Shown in pieces: positions 1 through 6,901 of a stretch of DNA of 6,901 nt. Where the stretch lies: assembly GCA_900555545.1 (NCBI GenBank), contig USLQ01000054.1, positions 1 through 6,901 of the forward strand, written 5' to 3'. The notes under the pieces are model-generated. The model was not told the origin of the DNA and searched no databases. It saw only the letters and a list, made by a program, of their open reading frames with translations. Numbering within the stretch: the stretch's first letter is position 1; every line of letters begins with the position of its first letter. Position numbers and translations under genes: made by a program. Source of the DNA: an uncultured Oscillospiraceae bacterium (GTDB taxonomy: Bacteria; Bacillota; Clostridia; Oscillospirales; Acutalibacteraceae).

Positions 1-1407
1 CTGCCCCTCCGGCGTATCGCGGTAGTACTGGGTCATGGGCTTGGTATGCGGCGTAGATTCCCAGATCTGCTTGGCGCGCGGCGCCCACTCCTGCGCAAAT
101 GCGTCGCACTTAGCGCACAGGTCATCCACATCCTCCGGCGCGGCCAGATCGGTGCTCTTAGCTCCTGTCTCCTTGACCATACGGCGCAGCATATCGGGGT
201 TCTCCAACATGGGGCACGGGCGCAGATGGTTATCATTGAACGGCTGGTTGTGGTAATATGCCATAAACAGCGGCTTTTTAAGCGCCTCGAGCAGCGTATC
301 CGTACGGATGTTGGAATCCGAGTAATGGATGAACACACACGGCTCAATATCGCCTGCGGAATTGATGTGGAAGTAATTGCGGCCGCCTGCGATGCAACCG
401 CCCACATACTCGCCGTCATCCTGGAAGTCCACGGCAAAGAACCCGCGGTCGGACTCGAGCGAGCGCACCTTGTGGATCCAGTGGTACATGTATTCGCGCT
501 GGTCGGGCGTGGGGATCAGCTCCGGTACGGCGTTTTTGCCCACGGGCATAAAATTGAAGTACCAGGCGTAACGCACGCCCTTCTCCTCCATCAGATCCAT
601 AAACTCATCGCTCGTGACGGACATCACATTCTCGCGTGTGTAGCAGACGGAGATGCCAAACAGGCACTTCTCCTTTTTGAGCAGATCCATGGCGTTGAGG
701 ACCTTCTGATACACGCCGTTCCCGCGGCGGGCATCGTTGCTCGACTCCTTGCCCTCAATGCTCAGCGCGAGGGTGAAGTTCCCCACACGGCGAAGCTCCT
801 GACAGAATTTTTCATCTACCAGCGTACCATTTGTAAAAGCGAGAAAGACGCAGTCGGAGTGTTTTTCGCACAGGCGGATCAGATCATCCTTGCGCACGAG
901 CGGCTCACCGCCGGTGAACATATAAAAATATGTGCCCAGTTCTTTTCCCTGTCGGATGACATCATCCATCTCATCAAAGGTGAGGTTCAGCTTGCGGTCA
1001 TACTCGGACGCCCAGCAGCCCTTGCACTTGAGATTGCAGGAGCTGGTCGGATCCATCAGGATAATAAACGGAATATTGCTCTTGTATTTTTCACGGTTAG
1101 CACGCACAGCCTTTGTGCCGTAATAGCCGGCGCTCAGCCCAAAGTTGAGCACAATCCGCTTGAGGATGGCCGGATCGACCTCCTCGAGTGCGCGTAGCAG
1201 GAAACGGTTCCACGGATTGTTCGGATCATCCAGAATCTGCTGCATGATCTCAAATCCGGAGTCCGGGAACATCCCGCCCATCAGGCGTTTGGCCATACGG
1301 AGGATCTTTTTCATCTTCTCCGTCGGGTTCTTATTGATATACTTGAGGACCTGCTCAATGGCGGCGCCAAACGCCGCACGCTGGAGGCCGTGATCAATCT
1401 GGCTCAT
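1..1407 (-). CDS. Radical SAM protein with SPASM/twitch-like C-terminus (C-terminal end cut by window edge)
   Basis: The frame is open from an ATG at 1407 down to position 1 (469 codons) with no stop, so the C-terminus lies outside the window. The cluster motif is C124-x3-C128-x2-C131 (CNLKCKGC), which binds the [4Fe-4S] cluster that cleaves S-adenosylmethionine. It is followed by TGGEP at 165-169, the usual glycine-rich SAM-contact strand. C338-x13-G352-x4-C357 fits the first half of a SPASM/twitch auxiliary-cluster motif, and C398, C431 and C434 could complete it. About 115 residues precede the radical SAM core; they look helical and basic, with no signal peptide. No start codon lies just upstream in frame; the likely ribosome site GGGGAG (1421-1426) sits a rather long 13 nt from the ATG. 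SPASM/twitch proteins often modify peptides or proteins, but no precursor peptide is visible nearby, so the substrate is unknown. It has its own promoter and is probably not cotranscribed with guaB. Confidence 0.9.
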   Translation of the reverse strand, partial: MSQIDHGLQRAAFGAAIEQVLKYINKNPTEKMKKILRMAKRLMGGMFPDSGFEIMQQILDDPNNPWNRFLLRALEEVDPAILKRIVLNFGLSAGYYGTKAVRANREKYKSNIPFIILMDPTSSCNLKCKGCWASEYDRKLNLTFDEMDDVIRQGKELGTYFYMFTGGEPLVRKDDLIRLCEKHSDCVFLAFTNGTLVDEKFCQELRRVGNFTLALSIEGKESSNDARRGNGVYQKVLNAMDLLKKEKCLFGISVCYTRENVMSVTSDEFMDLMEEKGVRYAWYFNFMPVGKNAVPELIPTPDQREYMYHWIHKVRSLESDRGFFAVDFQDDGEYVGGCIAGGRNYFHINSAGDIEPCVFIHYSDSNIRTDTLLEALKKPLFMAYYHNQPFNDNHLRPCPMLENPDMLRRMVKETGAKSTDLAAPEDVDDLCAKCDAFAQEWAPRAKQIWESTPHTKPMTQYYRDTPEGQ

Positions 1408-1476
1408 AACAAATGCTGTACTCCCCTCTGTCGGTTGGAATCAGGCGCGGCATCTGCCGGGCACACTGCAAAACTC

Positions 1477-1512
1477 ATAGGCGCTTTTTAATCCAGAACA
1501 AATGACGCCTAT
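1477..1512 (-). repeat. Inverted repeat at the 5' end of the radical SAM leader
   Basis: Seven-base arms ATAGGCG and CGCCTAT (positions 1506-1512 and 1477-1483, read on the minus strand) flank a 22-nt spacer. The first arm begins almost exactly at the transcription start predicted from the promoter at 1520-1548. It could be an operator or a 5'-terminal RNA stem. The long loop makes a simple hairpin only moderately stable. The rest of the leader (1408-1476) shows no recognised riboswitch. Confidence 0.35.
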
Positions 1513-1519
1513 CTTAGTT

Positions 1520-1548
1520 ATTATAATACGTTCAAGGGATAAAGTAAA
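1520..1548 (-). promoter_or_regulatory. Sigma-A-type promoter of the radical SAM gene
   Basis: Read on the minus strand, a -35 box TTTACT (1543-1548) is separated by exactly 17 nt from a perfect -10 box TATAAT (1520-1525). Transcription should start near 1513, giving a leader of about 105 nt before the ATG at 1407. The box sits in an AT-rich gap between the guaB terminator and the gene. Confidence 0.75.
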
Positions 1549-1569
1549 CAAAAAATAAGTAAACCTATC

Positions 1570-1595
1570 AAAAAAGCCTCCGTCGGCACGGAGAC
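1570..1595 (-). terminator. Intrinsic terminator of guaB
   Basis: Read on the minus strand, the stem GTCTCCGT / ACGGAGGC (8 pairs including one G-U, 4-nt loop GCCG) is followed directly by six Ts (1570-1575). It lies about 30 nt past the guaB stop. It is flanked by A/T runs on both sides, so it could in principle work both ways, but no gene converges on it from the left. Confidence 0.85.
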
Positions 1596-1625
1596 TTTTT
1601 TATAGATATAGCATCAATTTTTTGA

Positions 1626-3101
<1,476 letters not shown>

Positions 3102-3139
3102 TTAAACTCCTCCTCTGTGATACAGAATTATTAGATCTC

Positions 3140-3168
3140 ATTCTACACGCCGGTTGGCTGAATTTCAA
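3140..3168 (-). promoter_or_regulatory. Sigma-A-type promoter of guaB
   Basis: Read on the minus strand, -35 TTGAAA (3163-3168), a 17-nt spacer and -10 TAGAAT (3140-3145) each match consensus at five of six positions. Transcription would start near 3133, giving a short leader of about 30 nt with the ribosome site inside it. There is no room for a purine riboswitch between this start and the gene. Confidence 0.8.
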
Positions 3169-3268
3169 GAAAAAAACGATCTGTAACAAGCTTTTTGGCT
3201 GGCAGATCAATATTGGAGTTTTTTTATGACCTGTATTGTATAAAATAACAGTATTCGCCAAAGCCTTT

Positions 3269-3287
3269 CTTGCTTTCCCCCGGCAAG
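3269..3287 (+). repeat. Inverted repeat overlapping the cyclase-family promoter, operator-like
   Basis: CTTGC (3269-3273) and GCAAG (3283-3287) are perfect inverted arms with a 9-nt spacer. They cover the -35 box and half of the promoter spacer, where a repressor would block polymerase. Five-base arms can arise by chance, so this is only suggestive. Confidence 0.3.
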
Positions 3288-3298
3288 TATGGTACAAT
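3270..3298 (+). promoter_or_regulatory. Extended -10 promoter of the cyclase-family gene
   Basis: The -10 box TACAAT (3293-3298) is preceded by TGG, an extended -10 element, which would offset the poor -35 TTGCTT (3270-3275) 17 nt upstream. Transcription should start near 3305, downstream of an in-frame TTG at 3270, so that TTG cannot be the translation start. It is divergent from the guaB promoter about 100 bp away. Confidence 0.65.
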
Positions 3299-3328
3299 TG
3301 GATTGAAAATTCGCAACTTTGACAAAAA

Positions 3329-3337
3329 GGGAGGTGA
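3329..3337 (+). promoter_or_regulatory. Ribosome binding site that fixes the start of the cyclase-family gene
   Basis: GGGAGGTGA is nearly complementary to the 16S rRNA tail and sits 7 nt (from the GGAGG core) before ATG 3342. This chooses that ATG over the in-frame upstream TTG at 3270. Confidence 0.85.
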
Positions 3338-3341
3338 CGCG

Positions 3342-3968
3342 ATGAGAATTTTAGATATTTCGCGTGATATCATGCGTACATCCGTTTATCCCGGTGATCC
3401 AGAACCACGGTTACAACAGATTCTAAAGCTTGAAAACGGGGATAACTGCAATCTCTCCGCCCTCTATTTCGGATTGCACACAGCGACACACGCAGATGCT
3501 CAGTGCCACTTTATTGAGGGAGGGCTGGGCATCGATCAGATGCCATTATCCAGCTATATCGGCGAGTGCCTGGTGATGGATATCCCATCGGGGCCGCTCC
3601 CCTGCTCCTTTGTGGACAGGCACATCCCCATCGGGTGTGAGCGCCTCCTGCTGCGTTCACACGGGCAAGGTTCCCTGACGGAGAGCGCAGCCTACGAGTT
3701 CTCCGCGCGCGGCACCCGGCTGATCGGCACAGACGCCCTCTCCATCGCCTCCGGCGGGGATGAGGAGCAGCGGAAAGTCCACCGCGCCATTCTGGGCGGC
3801 GGCACGGCAATCTTAGAGGGGCTCAATCTGGAGCAGGTGGAGCCCGGGAACTATTTCCTGTTCGCACCGCCGGTCAAAATCGAGGGGGTGGATGGCGCTC
3901 CCGTGCGGGCCATTCTAATTGCCGACTACCTCTTTTGGAGCCAGCACCCAGCCGGCAGGCGCCCATAA
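3342..3968 (+). CDS. Cyclase / kynurenine formamidase (KynB-like) family metal-dependent hydrolase
   Basis: A 208-residue protein of the family that includes KynB arylformamidase and isatin hydrolase (cyclase family), which hydrolyse amide or lactam bonds with divalent metal ions. The signature is His46-x3-His50-x-Asp52-x3-His56 in LHTATHADAQCHF, matching the family pattern HxGTHxDAPxHF except Ala for Gly and Gln-Cys for Pro-x. The C-terminal ligands fit too: His147 (VHRAILGGG) and Glu159 (ILEGLNL), with the 12-residue spacing I recall for KynB. The N-terminal ISRDI and YPGDPEP segments are typical of the family. No signal peptide is seen, so it is cytoplasmic. No tryptophan-catabolism gene is adjacent, so a kynurenine role is not supported and the substrate is unknown. 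No terminator follows; the next promoter starts 1 nt after the stop, so read-through into the glycosyl transferase gene is possible. Confidence 0.87.
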   Translation: MRILDISRDIMRTSVYPGDPEPRLQQILKLENGDNCNLSALYFGLHTATHADAQCHFIEGGLGIDQMPLSSYIGECLVMDIPSGPLPCSFVDRHIPIGCERLLLRSHGQGSLTESAAYEFSARGTRLIGTDALSIASGGDEEQRKVHRAILGGGTAILEGLNLEQVEPGNYFLFAPPVKIEGVDGAPVRAILIADYLFWSQHPAGRRP

Positions 3969-3969
3969 T

Positions 3970-3998
3970 TTGACAAAAATTATCATAAAATATATAAT
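3970..3998 (+). promoter_or_regulatory. Perfect-consensus sigma-A promoter of the phosphoglycosyl transferase gene
   Basis: TTGACA (3970-3975) and TATAAT (3993-3998) are both exact consensus hexamers with an exact 17-nt spacer. The -35 begins 1 nt after the preceding stop codon. Transcription should start near 4005 and leave a leader of about 70 nt. An 8-base palindrome ATCGCGAT (4006-4013) lies at the predicted start and might be an operator. Confidence 0.9.
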
Positions 3999-4073
3999 AA
4001 TATGAATCGCGATCCATTGGAAACGCGCACACCCCCTGTCAACTAATCTTTGATTGAGGTGTAGAATACGGTA

Positions 4074-4673
4074 ATGAAACGCCTTTTTGATTTTATTTGC
4101 AGCTTGGTGCTGCTCATTATCTTATCCCCAATTCTTGCGATTATCGCCCTTGTGATTCTGATCGACGACGGACCGCCGGTCATTTTCCGGCAAAACCGCG
4201 TGGGGAAGGATGAGAGAATTTTTAAAATCTACAAATTCCGCACCATGAAAAATGGCACGCGCAATGCCGCCACACACGACTTGGTGGAATCCGAGAGCGC
4301 TGTGACCCGTTCCGGCAAAGGTCTTCGCAAGCTCAGCCTGGACGAGCTGCCTCAGCTTGTCAATATTGTAAAAGGGGATATGAGCTTTGTGGGTCCCCGG
4401 CCGCTGATCCCGGAGGAAAAAGGAATCCGGGCTTTGCGCCGCGCGCGCGGTGTCTACTCTGTCCGCCCCGGCGTGACCGGCTGGTCACAGGTCAATGGGC
4501 GCGACCTGGTGGATGACGAGACAAAGGCAAAAATGGATCAGGAATATGTTCAGCGGCGTTCCCTCTTCTTCGATTTAAAGATCCTGCTCAAAACCGTTGT
4601 TGTCGTCCTCAAGCGGGACGGCATTGCCGAGGGCGGCGAACAGGCGCACGAGGCTCCAAATGACCAGAAATAA
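4074..4673 (+). CDS. Small polyprenyl-phosphate phosphoglycosyl transferase (PglC-type bacterial sugar transferase)
   Basis: Membrane enzyme that moves a phospho-sugar from a nucleotide sugar to undecaprenyl phosphate, the first step of a lipid-linked glycan. The 199-residue length is that of the minimal PglC-type catalytic unit, without the extra membrane domain of WbaP-type enzymes. Residues 1-30 form a hydrophobic stretch after MKRLFD, broken by Ser18-Pro19, the motif that makes the membrane helix re-entrant in this family. KFRTM is at 54-58. The catalytic Asp90-Glu91 pair lies in SLDELPQL, followed by KGDMSFVGPRPL and RPGVTGWSQVNGR (131-143). The hydrophilic tail after residue 182 is not conserved-looking. 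GAGGTG (4056-4061) is 12 nt from the ATG, somewhat far, but an in-frame TAG at 4062-4064 excludes any earlier start. No other glycan-assembly genes are visible beside it, so the sugar and final product cannot be named. Confidence 0.93.
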   Translation: MKRLFDFICSLVLLIILSPILAIIALVILIDDGPPVIFRQNRVGKDERIFKIYKFRTMKNGTRNAATHDLVESESAVTRSGKGLRKLSLDELPQLVNIVKGDMSFVGPRPLIPEEKGIRALRRARGVYSVRPGVTGWSQVNGRDLVDDETKAKMDQEYVQRRSLFFDLKILLKTVVVVLKRDGIAEGGEQAHEAPNDQK

Positions 4674-4677
4674 AATC

Positions 4678-4712
4678 ACACCGTGCGGCTTTCCTGCACG
4701 GTGTATTTGTTT
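4678..4712 (+). terminator. Hairpin after the phosphoglycosyl transferase gene, probable intrinsic terminator or attenuator
   Basis: A perfect 9-bp stem, ACACCGTGC (4678-4686) with GCACGGTGT (4696-4704), has a 9-nt loop that could close by two more pairs. It is followed by ATTTGTTT, an imperfect T tract. It begins 4 nt after the stop codon. The T tract runs straight into the ribosome site of the next gene, so termination is probably partial, or the hairpin acts as an attenuator or mRNA-processing element. Confidence 0.7.
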
Positions 4713-4727
4713 AAAGGGTGGATATTT

Positions 4728-6901
4728 ATGGCAATCAGAGATATCATTGACGGATTTACCCAATGGCAGTCCGACCCGCGCACGGTATGTGTAAACGCAC
4801 AGCCCGGCATAGAACCACTCCCCGGCAAGCTGGCCGCAACAGCCGATATCGGAGAAAAGTGGCGTTTTGGCATCGTCTCCGCATACAGCCGGATGCCCGA
4901 GGACTTTGCACTGGACAGCTTTTCGGCGCGGGCATGGCACACGGTGGACTTACCTCACACCTTCAATACGCCCATGTGCAAGGAGTTACTGGCGGACATT
5001 CCGTCTCCCTACGCGCCGGAGGACAGCAATCCCATCGGCTGCTATATCCGCACTGTCTCCATCCCCCGGGCATGGGCGGACCAACAGATCTTCATTCGAT
5101 TTGACGATTTTTCGGCGGCGATCATGCTCTATGTCAACGGGACACGCGCCGCCTATGCGGAGCGCTCTGCCGGCGGTGCATGCTTTGAAATTACCGATCT
5201 GGTCCATCCCGGCTCCAACCGGATCGCCGTACAGGTGTTCTCCCTGTGCACGGGCAGCCGGATGCATGGCACGGGCACCTCTTTTGCGGGCCTGTGCGGC
5301 GGCGTACAGATTTACGCCTGCCCCCGCCAGCATATCGACGACGTGACGATCCTGCCGGGGCTCAACGCCCATATGCGTGACGGCCTGCTGGAGATCCGCC
5401 TGCATGCCGCCGGGCAGACGGACGGCCTGCGCGCCGAGATGACCGTGGAGGCCAATAGCTACTTTGAGGCCATCGACTCCTGTGATGTACATGCGGACGG
5501 CACGGCGGAACTGCGTGCCACGGTCGCGGGCGGACGGCTCTGGAGCAGTGAATCCCCCTTCCTCTACACAGTACATATCGCCCTGCGCGGGGATGGTGGT
5601 GTGCTGGACGACCGCACCTATCAGATCGGATTCCGCAAGGTGGAATATACAGATGGTATTTTCCGGATCAATGAGCGCCGTGCTGCCCTCAAGGGGGTTG
5701 TGTTCGATCCGGCCCAGTATGGGCCCTATCTATCGCGTGGGCGGATCAAAGAGCTGCTCTCCGCCCTCAAGGGCGCCAATGTAAACGCCATCCTGCTGAG
5801 CCGCCCCTGCCAAGCCTATTTTTACGAGCAGTGCGACCGGTGCGGGATCTATGTGATTGACAGCACTGGATTTGACACCCGTTACACACGCTCCGCACGG
5901 GGCGGGGAATATCCCCTCTTGCCGGGCAGTGAAACCGACTGGCTGCCCCCGGTGATGGACGGGGTTCGCCGCCTGTTGCTGCACGATAAAAACCATGCCT
6001 GCGTGATCGGACGCGCGCTTTCCACCCGTGGGATGGCTGATGGCAGCGTAGTGGAACAGGCCTTCCGCTACCTGCACGCACGGGACAATTCCCGCTTTGT
6101 TGTATGCTGCGGCGATCCCGGTACCGATTGTTCCGACCTCTGCCTGACGGAGGGGGACGGAGAGGGGCCGGTCATCCTGCGGATCATCCGCCGTCTGGGC
6201 AACACTGCCCCCGGTATCGAGGGGGAGGTAGACGCGCTGTACCAGGGCGGCGCCCTGCACGGCATATTTGTCGATTCCGATATTCCGATCCTATGGGATG
6301 AGGGCCGCGTCAGCCCCATCATCCGATCCCTGTGCAAAATATACGCGCCCGTAGGCATCCGCCCAATCGACGTCAAACGGGGTAAAATGGAGTGGATTAA
6401 CCGCTCCGACTACTACGACCTGAGCGATTTTACCATCACCTGGGAGCAGATCCGCGGGGAGCAGCGCCTGCGCGGGGAGGAGATGTTCGTCCGCGCGGCC
6501 CCGGGCACAAGCGTGGTCAACGATTTGGAACTCAACGAGATCTTTCACGGGGAGTGGTATTTGAAAATTGAGGTTCGCGCCCCATCCGGCAGGCTGGTGT
6601 ACAGCGATATCTTCTCCGCCAATGAGGGCAAGCTCGACACACCACCGGAGCCCACGGATCTGGACCCCATCCTGCCGGAGCCGCACTGTACCGTCACCTA
6701 CCGCAATGTCATCGTGTCGGGCCGTGGGTTCGAGGGTGTGATCGACCGTTTCAGCGGACAGCTCACCTCCCTGACCACGCGGGGCACGGAGCTGCTCGCA
6801 AAGCCGGTGCGTCCGGGATTCTGGCGCGCGCCAACGGATGAGGATAACCGCAGCGGACGCAGCCTGCGTTCCGCCTTTTGGCGCAGCGCAGGGGAACTGG
6901 C
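4728..6901 (+). CDS. LacZ-like glycoside hydrolase family 2 protein lacking catalytic residues (C-terminus cut by window edge)
   Basis: 724 codons are visible with no stop; LacZ proteins usually have about 1000. GGGTGG (4716-4721) is 6 nt before ATG 4728. The GH2 order is kept: jelly-roll sugar-binding domain at about 40-200 (ARAWHTVDLPHTFN, then ITDLVHPGSNRIAVQV); Ig-like domain at 202-303; IGFRKVEYTDG leading into the TIM barrel, with YFYEQCDRCGIYVID at 364-378 and HDKNHACVIG at 419-428; Ig-like domain after about 540; and the start of the beta-galactosidase small-chain domain from about 655, with GFWRAPTDEDNR at 697-708. Active-site motifs are replaced: KGVNRHE by KGVVFDP (322-328), RTSHYP by LLSRP (356-360), DEANIETHG by DSTGFDTRY (378-386), the acid/base GNE by LST (431-433), and the nucleophile segment ILCEYAHAMGNS by ILRIIRRLGNT (483-493). 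No signal peptide is seen, so it is cytoplasmic. It is probably a pseudoenzyme; an unrecognised alternative activity is possible. Confidence 0.88.
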   Translation, partial: MAIRDIIDGFTQWQSDPRTVCVNAQPGIEPLPGKLAATADIGEKWRFGIVSAYSRMPEDFALDSFSARAWHTVDLPHTFNTPMCKELLADIPSPYAPEDSNPIGCYIRTVSIPRAWADQQIFIRFDDFSAAIMLYVNGTRAAYAERSAGGACFEITDLVHPGSNRIAVQVFSLCTGSRMHGTGTSFAGLCGGVQIYACPRQHIDDVTILPGLNAHMRDGLLEIRLHAAGQTDGLRAEMTVEANSYFEAIDSCDVHADGTAELRATVAGGRLWSSESPFLYTVHIALRGDGGVLDDRTYQIGFRKVEYTDGIFRINERRAALKGVVFDPAQYGPYLSRGRIKELLSALKGANVNAILLSRPCQAYFYEQCDRCGIYVIDSTGFDTRYTRSARGGEYPLLPGSETDWLPPVMDGVRRLLLHDKNHACVIGRALSTRGMADGSVVEQAFRYLHARDNSRFVVCCGDPGTDCSDLCLTEGDGEGPVILRIIRRLGNTAPGIEGEVDALYQGGALHGIFVDSDIPILWDEGRVSPIIRSLCKIYAPVGIRPIDVKRGKMEWINRSDYYDLSDFTITWEQIRGEQRLRGEEMFVRAAPGTSVVNDLELNEIFHGEWYLKIEVRAPSGRLVYSDIFSANEGKLDTPPEPTDLDPILPEPHCTVTYRNVIVSGRGFEGVIDRFSGQLTSLTTRGTELLAKPVRPGFWRAPTDEDNRSGRSLRSAFWRSAGEL

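Noticed and set aside
46..1197. Long plus-strand open frame of 383 codons
   Set aside because: It lies entirely opposite the radical SAM gene, has no ribosome site and encodes a protein with no recognisable domain. The minus-strand frame carries clear family motifs, so this is an antisense shadow.
1522..1527. A plus-strand TATAAT
   Set aside because: It has no -35 partner at a proper distance and no plus-strand gene downstream. It overlaps the minus-strand -10 box because that sequence is nearly self-complementary.
3102..3133. Purine riboswitch upstream of guaB
   Set aside because: The predicted leader is only about 30 nt, and no conserved purine-aptamer core is visible.
3213..3244. A second plus-strand promoter candidate, TTGGAG with TATAAA
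   Set aside because: The spacer is 20 nt, too long for a normal sigma-A promoter. The extended -10 promoter just downstream is better placed.
3270..3341. A 24-residue N-terminal extension of the cyclase-family protein from the TTG at 3270
   Set aside because: This TTG lies inside the -35 box and upstream of the predicted transcription start, and the strong ribosome site at 3329-3337 points to ATG 3342.
4002..4046. A 14-codon ORF in the leader of the phosphoglycosyl transferase, possible leader peptide
   Set aside because: Its ATG lies at or before the predicted transcription start, and it has no ribosome site.
4986..6686. Several minus-strand open frames of 100-200 codons opposite the LacZ-like gene
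   Set aside because: The plus-strand frame is continuous and shows GH2 motifs throughout. High GC and codon bias produce open antisense frames here.

Overview
The window looks like chromosomal DNA from a Gram-positive bacterium of the class Clostridia, perhaps a gut Oscillospirales/Ruminococcaceae-type organism. This rests on GC-rich genes beside AT-rich intergenic gaps, sigma-A-type promoters with 17-bp spacers, strong GGAGG ribosome binding sites, and the style of the proteins. The exact taxon is an inference. No RNA gene, CRISPR array, insertion sequence or phage gene is visible.

Left half, minus strand: a radical SAM protein with a partial SPASM (twitch-like) C-terminal cysteine pattern fills 1-1407 and runs off the left edge. 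It has its own promoter and a leader of about 105 nt. Upstream of it, transcribed the same way, is guaB (IMP dehydrogenase, 1626-3101), with a clear promoter and its own intrinsic terminator, so the two genes are probably separate transcription units. A 240-bp gap (3102-3341) holds divergent promoters.

Right half, plus strand: a cyclase/kynurenine-formamidase-family metal hydrolase (3342-3968); then, behind a perfect-consensus promoter that begins 1 nt after the hydrolase stop codon, a small PglC-type phosphoglycosyl transferase (4074-4673); then a hairpin; then a long LacZ-like glycoside hydrolase family 2 protein (4728 to the right edge, 724 codons visible).

The most interesting item is the LacZ-like protein. 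It keeps the GH2 domain order and many structural landmark motifs, but every active-site motif I can align, including both catalytic glutamates, has been replaced. The frame is intact throughout. This looks like a maintained pseudoenzyme, possibly a carbohydrate-binding or sensing protein, rather than a decaying gene. The genes do not form one evident pathway: guaB is housekeeping GMP synthesis, the transferase starts a lipid-linked glycan, and the other three have no assignable substrate from sequence alone.
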